From JAHBVH01 sp034432375 (GTDB lineage: Bacteria > Chloroflexota > Anaerolineae > Caldilineales > Caldilineaceae), in NCBI GenBank assembly GCA_034432375.1, contig DAOUCA010000088.1, positions 7,330-71,329 of the forward strand: DNA of 64,000 nt. The letters are read 5' to 3'. Positions 40,204 to 49,163 of the stretch are shown here, piece after piece (position 1 is the stretch's first letter; every line of letters starts with the position of its first letter). The notes beneath the pieces were generated by a model, which was given only the letters and a program-made list of their open reading frames with translations, did not search any database and had not been told where the DNA came from. A program made the translations under genes and the position numbers.

Positions 40204-40791
40204 TTGTTGATTCTTTTAGTCGCTGTTGTCGTAGGGTTGATTGCAAGTCTTTGGCGTGCAAAGTCGAGTGGCAACCTCTTCGTCATCCCATCGTTATACT
40301 ACAGTTGGTTATTGCTGCTCGGATTTTTACCCCAATTGGCGGCATTTTATCTGCCGCTAACGAGCCGTATGATATCGGATCGTTTGGCTGCTACTGCCTT
40401 GCTCGCTTCACAGTTACTGCTGCTGCTCTTCGGTTGGGCGAATCGCCAGCAGCGGGCCTTTTATCTCTTGCTGCTTGGGCTCTGCTGCAATTTTCTGGTC
40501 ATTGTTAGCAACGGTGGCCTGATGCCGATGAGCCCGACAACGTTGAGTAAATTGGTCTCACCGGAGCGCGCGGCAACTTGGCAACTTGGCGAACGCCTTG
40601 GCCGCACCAAAGATCGGTTGCTCCTCGAAGAGGAGACCCGCTTTGCCCTGCTCTCTGATCGCATGACGCTGCCCAGGTGGATGGGGTACGCTGTCGCTTA
40701 TAGCGTAGGCGATCTGATTATTGCGCTAGGCGCAGTTTTGTTTCTGTGGGATGCTGCCGGCGGAAGAGACGCGGCTAGAGCAGTCAATTAA
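40204..40791 (+). CDS. DUF5317 multi-pass membrane protein
   Basis: 195 residues with about six hydrophobic segments. The family pattern is visible: FLVIVSNGGLMPMSPTTLSKLV, then LGRTKDRLLLEEETRFALLSDRM and a last helix VAYSVGDLIIALGAVLFLW. Function unknown. TTG start at 40204 (or 40207) with GAAGGCAAG immediately upstream. DUF5317 proteins are common in Chloroflexota and Firmicutes and often lie near SARP/LuxR-type regulators, as here (from memory). Confidence 0.8.
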   Translation: MLILLVAVVVGLIASLWRAKSSGNLFVIPSLYYSWLLLLGFLPQLAAFYLPLTSRMISDRLAATALLASQLLLLLFGWANRQQRAFYLLLLGLCCNFLVIVSNGGLMPMSPTTLSKLVSPERAATWQLGERLGRTKDRLLLEEETRFALLSDRMTLPRWMGYAVAYSVGDLIIALGAVLFLWDAAGGRDAARAVN

Positions 40792-40943
40792 ATTTGTAAT
40801 GCTATACCAACGAGCGCCAGAAAGCAAAACTTTTTACAGGAGTCATGAATTACTATCTGTGCTGTCCGTAAGTATACCAAATGAAATGCCGCTTCTATTC
40901 TTCATAAGGAGCGGATAGACTCATTAGAGGATTTTAGTCAGCA

Positions 40944-41354
40944 ATGCCTCATTCAACAAGATTGATACAGTCTAGCGTACAGCGTGAAACGGGCGCGTCT
41001 CTCCACCTCCACTCATTACATGAACTAGATGGATTTGAGCTGGATCGGGGTGATTTGAATCGGGATGATTTGAATCAGGGAATTTTAAACCGGGTTGGGC
41101 ACAACAGCCTCATTCCGACTCCGATTGATCCCGATGGCGCGCTAAGCAGTGTATTAGCAGCGGCTGTCATTAATCGCAGATTCTGTCGCCTGCTCTTGAC
41201 CAATCCATCTGCTGCGTTGGCAATGGGTTACCGAGGTGAATTATTTCTGCTCTCGACGGCAGAAAAGGAGCTGCTCTTGCGAATTCGTGCCTCTACACTG
41301 CGTGAATTCGCGCAACTTCTGCTGGTGGAGATTCAACGACAGAACGCTCCATAA
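40944..41354 (+). CDS. Small protein of unknown function, possibly leader-peptide-like
   Basis: 136 residues with no signal peptide. The first 60 residues are variable and contain an imperfect LDRGDLNRDDLNQGILNR repeat. The C-terminal 60 residues are a conserved-looking helical module, VLAAAVINRRFCRLLLTNPSAALAMGYRG...LLSTAEKELLLRIRASTLREFAQLL. The pattern of hydrophobic helix, LLxNPxxAL, GY and LSxxExxLL resembles leader domains of nitrile-hydratase-like RiPP precursors and small Chloroflexota proteins beside SARP regulators. There is no obvious core peptide or maturation enzyme, so the name is left open. Confidence 0.6.
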   Translation: MPHSTRLIQSSVQRETGASLHLHSLHELDGFELDRGDLNRDDLNQGILNRVGHNSLIPTPIDPDGALSSVLAAAVINRRFCRLLLTNPSAALAMGYRGELFLLSTAEKELLLRIRASTLREFAQLLLVEIQRQNAP

Positions 41355-41428
41355 GCATTGAGAGGCAGAACGCCTCATAAGCATTGAGAGGCAGAACGCC
41401 TCGTAGGCATTGAGAGGCAGAACACCGC
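41351..41428. repeat. Three 26-bp tandem repeats at the end of the 40944 gene
   Basis: ATAAGCATTGAGAGGCAGAA(CGCCTC) occurs at 41351-41376 and 41377-41402, with a diverged third copy at 41403-41428. The first copy overlaps the stop codon of the gene. Confidence 0.95.
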
Positions 41429-41601
41429 AAAAGAATGATAATTTGCAAACAGCGGAAGGCCTATCGTATGCTTATGGTCAGCAAGCATTTATGTAAAGTA
41501 TCATGCCAACCTATTCATCAGGACTGGAGTTATTGACCTTATGTACATACAATCCGTTCGCTCATTCTTCGAGCGTCTCAGATAAATTGTGAGTTGAACC
41601 G

Positions 41602-42507
41602 TTGCAAACCCCGACAACAATTCATTTTGCTCATCAGAGTAACTTGCACGACAAAGAGAATCTCAACGATCATAGTTCTACCCTGCTCATTCTTCCGGAC
41701 CGAGCCTATGGCTTCGGCAGCTCAGCGACAGATATGGCCGGCGATTCGCTAAAGCAGCCGGCCGAAGCACCACTGTACGCCAAACTCTTGGGAGAAGAGG
41801 AAGATTGGCGCGCGTCCGGAATTCTTCATGATTTTAACAACCAATTGGCAATCATTTTAAGCCATTGTTCGATTGCGTTGACGAAGTTACCCAATGAAAG
41901 CAAAGCACGCTCGAATTTGGAACGCGCCGTCCGAGCCACCAAGCGCGCGGCGGACCTCTCCAGTCAATTGCAAATTGGTTGGGGCGCGCAGGCCGATAAT
42001 TTCGCCACGGTCAATTGGAATGAGTTGGTGCGAGAAGCCGTTGAAGCGATTGAACCCGCGCTTATCGCCAATGTCACTTTGGAGCAAATTCTTGCCCCAG
42101 ATCTGCCACCGATTGCCCTCATTCCCTCTTTGATTCACCGTGTCTTGCTAAATATCCTGACCAACGCAGCCGAAGCGATCCACAACAGCCAGGGCACCAT
42201 CCGCATTGTAACGGAACAAGTGACGGTAGCCGATACACCACACCAAGGGTATCAACAGCAAATACCTTCGGGGGTCTATCTCCTGCTCGAAACGATCGAT
42301 AATGGTGATGGGATGGATCAAGCTACCCTTAACCAAATCTTTGAACCCTATTTTTCTACCAAAGCAATGGGCGCCGGCATTGGGCTTACCATGTCTTTGT
42401 CGATTATTCAACTCCATCAGGGAATTGTTCAAATTCGTAGTAAATTTGGTGAAGGTACAACCTTCCGTCTCCTTCTCTCACTCGACAATCCTCCACCCTC
42501 TCCGTAA
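41602..42507 (+). CDS. Soluble histidine kinase (NtrB-like HATPase)
   Basis: 301 residues with no membrane segment. A short unconserved N-terminus is followed by the phosphoacceptor helix ASGILHDFNNQLAIILSH (His76; H-D-F-N-N type as in hybrid and NtrB-like kinases). N-box ILTNAAEAI, G1 ETIDNGDGMD, F-box IFEPYFSTK and G2 AMGAGIGLTMSLSI are all present. The start TTG 41602 is uncertain; ATG 41734 is the next candidate and keeps all motifs. No receiver domain is attached and no regulator gene is adjacent, so its partner is an orphan regulator elsewhere, for example the receiver protein at 51850. Confidence 0.85.
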   Translation: MQTPTTIHFAHQSNLHDKENLNDHSSTLLILPDRAYGFGSSATDMAGDSLKQPAEAPLYAKLLGEEEDWRASGILHDFNNQLAIILSHCSIALTKLPNESKARSNLERAVRATKRAADLSSQLQIGWGAQADNFATVNWNELVREAVEAIEPALIANVTLEQILAPDLPPIALIPSLIHRVLLNILTNAAEAIHNSQGTIRIVTEQVTVADTPHQGYQQQIPSGVYLLLETIDNGDGMDQATLNQIFEPYFSTKAMGAGIGLTMSLSIIQLHQGIVQIRSKFGEGTTFRLLLSLDNPPPSP

Positions 42508-42521
42508 ATAGAAGAATAGTT

Positions 42522-43616
42522 CTAGTGCTCCTCAGCATCGTCTATCTGCGTCACAAATTGTTGGATCAAATCGTTCACACTGGAGGGCGGATCGGTAAGC
42601 AGCGCCAGCACCGTTGCCTGCTGCCGTTGCCGTGCCACCGCGGAGAGATATTCGAGCGGTGAACGGCCGGCGACGCGCGCCAGTAGGCAAGCAAGAGTAT
42701 GCCGCACAGCCCAAACTTCCAGATCCGTTGACCAAGGGAGAGCCCCCATGGTGGCTCGATAGCTCTGCCAATAGTGCTGTGCGGCAGTTGCGAACGCTTG
42801 GCGCTGTGTCGCCACATGATGGGCTTTGCTCAATAGGTGCGTTAGTGAAAAGCCAACGTCAAAGGCTGGATCCCCCCAGTGAATCACTTCATAGTCAAGG
42901 AGCACCAGCTGCTGTTGATAGACCAGAATATTCTTGGGGCTGTAGTCGCCATGGACAAGGGCAAAGCGCCGGTGGCGTGTGGCAGCGATCAACTCAGCGA
43001 GAAAGGATGCTGCTTGTGGTACTTGCGTGGCTGTGTACGCATAGTAGGGTTCCAAGCGCAAGCTTTCAAAAAACGTGCGGTCGTCAAAGCGTTCGGCCAA
43101 GGCAGTTGCATCTCTGTTACTTTCCCGGTGAAGAAATCCCAGCAACTCAGCAAATTGTTGTACGTGCGGCAGTGTAAGCGCGCCTTCCAGCAACATCGTT
43201 TTCCAGTTGCGGTGGGGCTGTGGCACAGCGGACATTGCCAAGAGATGCTCGACTTGATCTTCAAAGAGCAATGTCGGCACAGCACCGGTTGGCAAAAGGC
43301 GTGCTACTGCGCGTAGCCCTGCCGCTTCACGGTGGATACGCACGGGGCTACTATACCAATCAACCGTAACGCGCAATTTTTCGAGTGCTTGCTTCACCAC
43401 CCACGCTTCACTGTTGCTTTCTGTAAGGCTCTGCTGTTGGTGGCGTTCAGCGTAACGTGCGCCAAGGCGTTGGACTAAGACGGTCCGATTTGAGACACCT
43501 CCTGCCAATGGCACAATTTCTACTATCTCCTCCGGTTGTAGATAGCCCTTCTCTTGTAAATAGGCGTAAAGCATCCCCGGTATCTCAATATTAAGTGTTT
43601 CAACATCACGTGCCAT
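42522..43616 (-). CDS. Aminoglycoside phosphotransferase-family kinase
   Basis: About 364 residues. The catalytic loop LVHGDYSPKNILVY and metal-binding LLDYEVIHWGDPAFDVGF define the APH/choline-kinase fold. The nucleotide-binding N-lobe has IVPLAGGVSNRTVLV and a lysine in EAWVVKQALEKL. The family phosphorylates small molecules such as sugars, choline, 5-methylthioribose or antibiotics; the substrate here is unknown. ATG 43616, with GGAGG five bases upstream, was preferred to GTG 43628. A neighbouring hydroxyacid dehydrogenase is divergently transcribed. Confidence 0.85.
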   Translation of the reverse strand: MARDVETLNIEIPGMLYAYLQEKGYLQPEEIVEIVPLAGGVSNRTVLVQRLGARYAERHQQQSLTESNSEAWVVKQALEKLRVTVDWYSSPVRIHREAAGLRAVARLLPTGAVPTLLFEDQVEHLLAMSAVPQPHRNWKTMLLEGALTLPHVQQFAELLGFLHRESNRDATALAERFDDRTFFESLRLEPYYAYTATQVPQAASFLAELIAATRHRRFALVHGDYSPKNILVYQQQLVLLDYEVIHWGDPAFDVGFSLTHLLSKAHHVATQRQAFATAAQHYWQSYRATMGALPWSTDLEVWAVRHTLACLLARVAGRSPLEYLSAVARQRQQATVLALLTDPPSSVNDLIQQFVTQIDDAEEH

Positions 43617-43795
43617 CCACTCCTCCACAAATTCTCTCTATTTTTGCATTTCGATTGTTTGACATTCGGCAAGTCGTGGTCCAAAATATAATTTGTTTGA
43701 ATCCCCAATTCTGAAGGCTCTCTGCTGCGCTGTGTTTTTAAATAATAGCGAGCTTTACACAGTACTGGCGATGAGCAAAACCAAAAGAGAAAGTT

Positions 43796-44782
43796 GTGAC
43801 TATAATGGAATCTGCTGTAAGACCAAAGATTGTCATGCAGTTTGAGTTGCGCCTTGGCGCTGCCGACCGTCTGCGTGAAATTGCCGATGTGGTAGTCGAT
43901 CCCAAGTTGGAAAATGCCCAAGATGCCGACATCTTTATCCCGGGCGGATCAAAGGTCGATGGCGCGCTCATGGATCACCTTGGCCCCAAGCTAAAAGCCG
44001 TCTGTCGCCCTGGGATTGGCGTTGATACCGTTGATCTCGACGCGGCAACGGAACGCGGGATCCTCGTCATTAACACGCCGGACGCACCAACCGAATCAAC
44101 GGCCGAACATGCCGTGGCGTTGCTCATGGCCGTGGCCAAACGGGTGATGACGGGTGATATGTATCTGCGCGGCAACAGTGAAATCGGCCGAGAAGATATG
44201 TTGGGTACTGAGCTATTGGATCGCACCTTGGGCGTCGTTGGCTATGGTCGCATTGGCCGTCGCGTTGCGGAGATCTGTGCTTTGGGTCTACGTATGAATG
44301 TCATTGTCTATGATCCCTTTGTTGATGTCAACCAAGCAACACCCGAGCGGATTCAGCTGACAAGGGATTTGGAGGGCTTGCTGCGCCAGGCTAACTTTGT
44401 AACGTTGCATGTGCCGCTCATGTCACAGACACGCCATTTGATCAATGAGCGCACCATTCAGTTGATGCAACCTGGATCATATATTATCAACGCCAGCCGC
44501 GGGCCAGTTGTCGACGAGGCAGCACTCATCCAGGCCTTGCAGAGTGGCCATTTGGCCGGGGCAGGGCTTGATGTCTTCGATCCAGAGCCACCATTGGCGG
44601 ACAACCCGCTGCTCAAGATGAAAAATGTCGTGGTGACACCGCACATTGCCTCGGGGACAGATAAGGGTGTTCATGCCATGATGCACGGCGTAGCTGACCA
44701 GATCATTCAAATCCTCAACGGTGAACGGCCACCTTCGATTGTAAATAATGTTTGGCCAGGGCGCGTGACAGCAAAAGCATAG
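43796..44782 (+). CDS. D-2-hydroxyacid dehydrogenase (phosphoglycerate dehydrogenase family)
   Basis: 328 residues. The NAD-binding loop TLGVVGYGRIGRRVAE, the arginine region INASRGPVVDEAALIQAL, and the catalytic Glu/His in LDVFDPEPPL...VVTPHIASGT are typical. RPGIGVDTVDLDAATERGI belongs to the SerA subgroup. It lacks the C-terminal ACT domain, so 3-phosphoglycerate is plausible but other 2-hydroxyacids are possible. GTG 43796 is used; ATG 43805 is nearly equal. A perfect-palindrome terminator follows. Confidence 0.88.
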   Translation: MTIMESAVRPKIVMQFELRLGAADRLREIADVVVDPKLENAQDADIFIPGGSKVDGALMDHLGPKLKAVCRPGIGVDTVDLDAATERGILVINTPDAPTESTAEHAVALLMAVAKRVMTGDMYLRGNSEIGREDMLGTELLDRTLGVVGYGRIGRRVAEICALGLRMNVIVYDPFVDVNQATPERIQLTRDLEGLLRQANFVTLHVPLMSQTRHLINERTIQLMQPGSYIINASRGPVVDEAALIQALQSGHLAGAGLDVFDPEPPLADNPLLKMKNVVVTPHIASGTDKGVHAMMHGVADQIIQILNGERPPSIVNNVWPGRVTAKA

Positions 44783-44835
44783 CCTATAGACCACAGTACG
44801 CCGATGCAATTCCTGAAGCACAGGTGCACAGGTGC

Positions 44836-44875
44836 ACAGAGCCCACAATCGCTAGCGATTGTGGGCTCTGTTTTG
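44836..44875 (+). terminator. Terminator: 36-bp perfect palindrome plus T-run
   Basis: ACAGAGCCCACAATCGCT (44836-44853) and its exact complement (44854-44871) are followed by TTTT. It separates the convergent hydroxyacid dehydrogenase and EF-G-like genes and can serve both. Confidence 0.9.
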
Positions 44876-44925
44876 CTAGGCCAAAGAGCAAAGGACGCTC
44901 TCAGGTGGGCGACACGCGACAGCTT

Positions 44926-47001
44926 TTACGCGTGCTGATGATGTTCGTGTTCTTCACTCTTGAATTGTGCTATGACACTTTCCGCCAGATGCGACGGCAC
45001 TGTATCATAATGATCAAACTTGATCGAGTAGAAGCCACGCCCCTGTGTCATCGAACGCAATTCGGTGCTATAGTTAAGAATCTCGGCAAAGGGCACAAGT
45101 GCCCGAATGACCGATCGATTGCCTTTCTGATCCATCCCTTGCACACGACCACGCCGCGTGTTAAAGTCACCCATAATATCGCCCAGATATTCTTCGGGCA
45201 CCGTTACTTCGGCAAGGTAGACTGGTTCCAGCAGGACGGGGCTCGCCTGCTGGACTGCGAGCCGAAAGACCTCACGCCCGGCGCTCTGAAAGGCAATATC
45301 TTTGGAATCGACTGGGTGCTCTTTGCCATCAAAGACAATGGCTTTGATGCCTACCACGGGGAACCCGGCCACAACCCCCTGCTCCATCACCTGGCGAATG
45401 CCCTTTTCAATCGAAGGCAGATAGACATTGCTAATCGATCCGCCAAAGACTTCACTGGCGTACTCGAATGCGCCCGCGTCGGGTAGCGGCTCCACACGCA
45501 TGTGGACTTCGGCAAATTGGCCGGAGCCACCAGTCTGCTTCTTATGGCGGTATTGGGCAGAGGCGATACGGCTGATCGTCTCTTGGTAAGGTACACGCGG
45601 CGGGGCGGTTTCCACCTTTACGCCATATTTGTGTTCTAAGTGGCGGAGCGCGACATCTACATGGGTATCACCCATCCCTTGCAGCAAAGTCTGCTTGGTG
45701 GCGCTGACCGTTTCAATACGAATTGTGCGATCTTCGTCGGTGAGGGCATGTAGCGATGTGCCAAGCTTGGCACTGTCGGCCTGTGTTACGGGCGTAATGG
45801 CTATCGCATAGAGTGGCTGTGGATAGGCTGGTTCCGGGATGCGTAGCGCCGAGTTTTTGGTAAGCGTATCCCCGGTGATAACGTGATCGAGTTTGGTAAT
45901 GACACCAATATCACCGGCCACCAATTCGCTGTTGGGCGAGAGCTCTTTGCCGCAGACCGTCATCAAATTCCCCAAACGAAGATCATTCCCGGTCCGAGAA
46001 TTGATCAAATGATCGTCTTTGTGGAGCAGACCGGAAAAGACGCGAATATAATTCATCCGCCCCACAAAGCGGTCGATGATCGTCTTAAAAACGACGGCAA
46101 CCGGCTCGCCTTCGGGATCGCTCGCAAGGGAGATCTCCTCTTCACCTTGTAGCGCTATCATGGGGTGTGCGCTTGGCACAGGCACATAGCGCCCCAATGC
46201 CTGTAAAAGCCGATCCAGCCCAATCGCGGTTGTGGCAGTGCCGCAGTAGATCGGAACGATAGAACCTTCTAGCACACCTTTGCGTAAACCGGAGCGAACC
46301 TCGTCTGCCGTCAACTCCTCCCCCTCCAGATATTTCATGATGAGTTCATCGTCCGCTTCGGCTGCAGCTTCAATCGTGGCAATCCGTACGGCTTCAACCT
46401 CATCAAGCATATTGTCTGGGATGGGAACCTCTTGTTCATCTTTACCGATGTACGCTTTCATGGAGATTAAGCTCACAACGCCTTCCAGCGTTTCGGCAGC
46501 GCCAACGGGCAATTGCATGGGGATAAAGGTAGAATCGGGGAAAGCGCCTTTGAGATTGTCAACAACATGCTGGAAATTTGCGTTTTCGCGATCCATCTTG
46601 TTGACGAAGATAATGCGGGGTTTTTTCTGCTCGTTAAGATAATCCCATGCCAACTCCGTGCCGACTTCCACACCAGCCACGGCGTCCACCACAACCAGGG
46701 CAGCCTCAGCTACGTGGAGTGCACTACGCACTTCTCCTACAAAATCTTGATAGCCAGGCACATCAATCAAATTGACCTTAAGGTTATCAATTTCAATGGG
46801 AACGACCGACAGATTGATCGAAATCTGTCGCCGCTGTTCTTCAGGATCCCAGTCGGAAACGGTCGAACCATCTTCGACGCGACCCATACGGTTGATAACA
46901 CCTGTTTTAAAGAGCAACGCCTCGGTTAGGGATGTCTTGCCGGCACTTCCATGTCCGAGAATTGCAACGTTGCGAATCTGGTCGGTGCGATACTTCGCCA
47001 T
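44926..47001 (-). CDS. Elongation factor G-like GTPase (EF-G2 type)
   Basis: 691 residues with full EF-G domain order. G1 is GHGSAGKTSLTEALLF, G3 LIDVPGYQDF and G4 VNKMDREN, followed by domain II (VFKTIIDRFVGRMNYIRVF), domain III, domain IV and a C-terminal EF-G domain (YLAEVTVPEEYLGDIMGDFNTRRGRVQGM). The G1 loop GHGSAGKT differs from the AHIDAGKT of the housekeeping EF-G, and the protein ends in a short His-rich tail. Both point to the EF-G-like second class whose role (ribosome recycling or stress) is less certain. ATG 47001 has AAGGAGG upstream. The housekeeping gene should exist elsewhere. Confidence 0.9.
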   Translation of the reverse strand: MAKYRTDQIRNVAILGHGSAGKTSLTEALLFKTGVINRMGRVEDGSTVSDWDPEEQRRQISINLSVVPIEIDNLKVNLIDVPGYQDFVGEVRSALHVAEAALVVVDAVAGVEVGTELAWDYLNEQKKPRIIFVNKMDRENANFQHVVDNLKGAFPDSTFIPMQLPVGAAETLEGVVSLISMKAYIGKDEQEVPIPDNMLDEVEAVRIATIEAAAEADDELIMKYLEGEELTADEVRSGLRKGVLEGSIVPIYCGTATTAIGLDRLLQALGRYVPVPSAHPMIALQGEEEISLASDPEGEPVAVVFKTIIDRFVGRMNYIRVFSGLLHKDDHLINSRTGNDLRLGNLMTVCGKELSPNSELVAGDIGVITKLDHVITGDTLTKNSALRIPEPAYPQPLYAIAITPVTQADSAKLGTSLHALTDEDRTIRIETVSATKQTLLQGMGDTHVDVALRHLEHKYGVKVETAPPRVPYQETISRIASAQYRHKKQTGGSGQFAEVHMRVEPLPDAGAFEYASEVFGGSISNVYLPSIEKGIRQVMEQGVVAGFPVVGIKAIVFDGKEHPVDSKDIAFQSAGREVFRLAVQQASPVLLEPVYLAEVTVPEEYLGDIMGDFNTRRGRVQGMDQKGNRSVIRALVPFAEILNYSTELRSMTQGRGFYSIKFDHYDTVPSHLAESVIAQFKSEEHEHHQHA

Positions 47002-47640
47002 GCGTCCTCCTTAACGAGATATTCAGTTGTCCATTAGACTATGCATGCAATCAAGCGCACAAGGGGAAAACCGCCAGCGTGTGGGGAACGAATCCTCAAT
47101 ATCTCAGTAAAGACTCAGCATATCGCGGAGGAAACAATTTGTATCACGGCAAACAAAACGGTCTCTTGTGCAATGAGTGACAAATGAAGTCTGTATAAGA
47201 TTGTAAACCCAAATGAGGTGACTGTCAAAGTATTAAAAAGAGGTTAACAGCTGCTGCGCACTCAGCATTGGACGTATGCTCTATCGATCGTCCGTAGAGC
47301 GCGCTAGTCGGCGGCTGAGCTTGTCGAAGCCAGAGACTAGCGCGCTCTACCCATAATAGTTGTCAACAGGATAAGTAATTTGGTAACCGATAACCCATTT
47401 GGTATTATCACTGCACTGAGCGCCAAACAGACATGCGGCACAGACATGCTGTACGAGGTCATTGCCTTGCTTGCTTTCAAGAATAGCGTTGTATAAGAGT
47501 AAGACTTGCGGAGAGTGCGGGTTAAGTTGCAACCTTTCCGGCGTGTCGGAACGCAAAATTATGTCAGTGCTCAAAATTTATCTGCTGTCTTCACCAGGGT
47601 ATACCCAACTGGAGTGTACGTATTGAAATGACAACACACT
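47002..47640. other. Divergent intergenic region with a repeat
   Basis: 639 bases between the EF-G-like gene and the 47641 gene. It holds the inverted repeat at 47294-47350. A minus-strand frame of 75 codons (47347-47574) lacks an ATG start and recognisable features. Otherwise no gene or RNA recognised. Confidence 0.6.
47294..47350. repeat. Inverted repeat with the CTTCGACAAGCTCAGC core in its loop
   Basis: GTAGAGCGCGCTAGTC (47294-47309) and its exact complement (47335-47350) enclose GCGGCTGAGCTTGTCGAAGCC (about 47311-47331), the same core seen near 13123, 26055 and 63436. Confidence 0.9.
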
Positions 47641-49125
47641 GTGAGTGACATTCATCAATTCACTATCATCCCCCCAGAACGGCAAGAACCATTAACGAAC
47701 AATCGAAGTCCAGAGACACGCTTGCTCCTCGTCTGCCAGGCAGAAGGGTTGCAAAGTCGTTACAGTGAACTCAACAGCGACGATAGTGGGTTAACCGCAT
47801 TGGGCTGGGAACAGACAAATTCTCTGGCGCGGTGGATCGCGGCCCATGAAAAGATCGACGTTTTGATTAGCGCACCCCAATTACGCAGTCGGCTGACGGC
47901 GCAACGATTGGGGCAAGTTTTGGGCAAGGCTGTGATGATTGTGCCCGAATTGCCGTCCCATAGCCGGATGGGGTTAGAACAGAATAACGAACGCCATCAC
48001 CTCTTTGCCCCCTTACATATGCGCGAACAGTTTACTGATGAAACGGCCTTTCTCTGGTTTAAAGAGCACCTGGCAACCGCCATTCAAAAAGTGGTTCACG
48101 AACATTGGGGAAAGACCATCTGCGTTGTCTTGGACGGCAATGCTGTTTCAACCGCCTTGACGATCTTTTGCAATGCCCAAGATCTCGCCTTTTCGATCAA
48201 CCATACCGCACTTTCAGAGGTTGCTTGGCATGGCGGCGAATGGTGTGTTGTTTATATCAATCGCATGGAACATAGGCCAGCGCCCTCTTTGCCGAATACA
48301 ACTGCAACCACAACTGCTGCTGAAGCGGCCCAGGCCGAAAAGGAAGATGAGGATGCGGCACGTGTGTTGAGTGTCTATAATCGTGTCCTGAGCGCCGATG
48401 TGGATCTCGAAGATCAGACGCATGACCAGCGCTTACGCCATCTTCTAAAATTTGCCGCCCTTCCCGTTGGCCAACGGGTGATGGATGTGGGCACAGGGAC
48501 GGGGCGACTGGCACTGCTATTGGCCGAGGAGGGGGCACGCGAGGTCGTTGGGATTGACGTGAGCCCGGCCATGCTAGAAGTGGCTGAATATCTCCGGCTG
48601 AGTAGCCCAGCGCCGACAGCCAAACAGGTGAGCTTTCGGTTGGCATCCGCCCAACGCATGCCTTTTCGCAATGATAGCTTCGATGCCATTGTCTGCCGTC
48701 TCCTTCTGCACCACAGCCAGAAACCGGATCGGATTCTGCAAGAGATTTTTCGCCTCTTAAAAGGGGGGGGGATCTTTATCTTTGCGGATTTGCTGGGTGC
48801 GGATGATCCTGTCAAACGTGCAACACAGAATACAATTGAGGCACGTCGCAATCTCAGCCATGTAGCCGCGCAGAGCGCAGAGCAGTATCGCAAGCTGATC
48901 AACGGCAGTGGGTTAGCGATTGAACAGGAGGCAGTGGCTGTCTTTGAGCAAGACCTGGAAGATTGGCTGGCCGATTTAGAATCAAACCCAGCCAGCCGGA
49001 GTGTGGTACGCGAGATGATGGAGGCAGGATTGGAGACCGATGCCGCCGGGCTGAATGTACGTCGCCACAGCGGCAAGCTGGTCTTTGATCAACGGCTACT
49101 TTATATAAAAGCGACCAAAGCATAA
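47641..49125 (+). CDS. Fusion of an inactive histidine-phosphatase-like domain and a SAM methyltransferase
   Basis: 494 residues. Residues about 25-210 follow the phosphoglycerate mutase/histidine phosphatase layout: RLLLVCQAEG in place of LVRHGE, then SGLTALGWEQTNSLARWI, DVLISAPQLRSRLTAQRL and CVVLDGNAVSTAL. Both catalytic histidines and the RHG arginine are replaced, so the domain should be inactive and may bind ligand or protein instead. Residues about 240-494 are a class I methyltransferase with VMDVGTGTGRLALLLAEEGA, VVGIDVSPAML, DSFDAIVCRLLLHH and RLLKGGGIFIFADLL. The GTG start has no obvious ribosome site; a start further in is possible but would not remove the first domain's core. Substrate unknown. 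Confidence 0.85.
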   Translation: MSDIHQFTIIPPERQEPLTNNRSPETRLLLVCQAEGLQSRYSELNSDDSGLTALGWEQTNSLARWIAAHEKIDVLISAPQLRSRLTAQRLGQVLGKAVMIVPELPSHSRMGLEQNNERHHLFAPLHMREQFTDETAFLWFKEHLATAIQKVVHEHWGKTICVVLDGNAVSTALTIFCNAQDLAFSINHTALSEVAWHGGEWCVVYINRMEHRPAPSLPNTTATTTAAEAAQAEKEDEDAARVLSVYNRVLSADVDLEDQTHDQRLRHLLKFAALPVGQRVMDVGTGTGRLALLLAEEGAREVVGIDVSPAMLEVAEYLRLSSPAPTAKQVSFRLASAQRMPFRNDSFDAIVCRLLLHHSQKPDRILQEIFRLLKGGGIFIFADLLGADDPVKRATQNTIEARRNLSHVAAQSAEQYRKLINGSGLAIEQEAVAVFEQDLEDWLADLESNPASRSVVREMMEAGLETDAAGLNVRRHSGKLVFDQRLLYIKATKA

Positions 49126-49163
49126 CGCAGCCTCGCTTGCGCACGAGGCAGGAGAAGCGTAGG

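Noticed and set aside
47347..47574. Possible 75-residue minus-strand gene
   Set aside because: TTG start without ribosome site, begins next to a repeat, no similarity or structural feature recognised.
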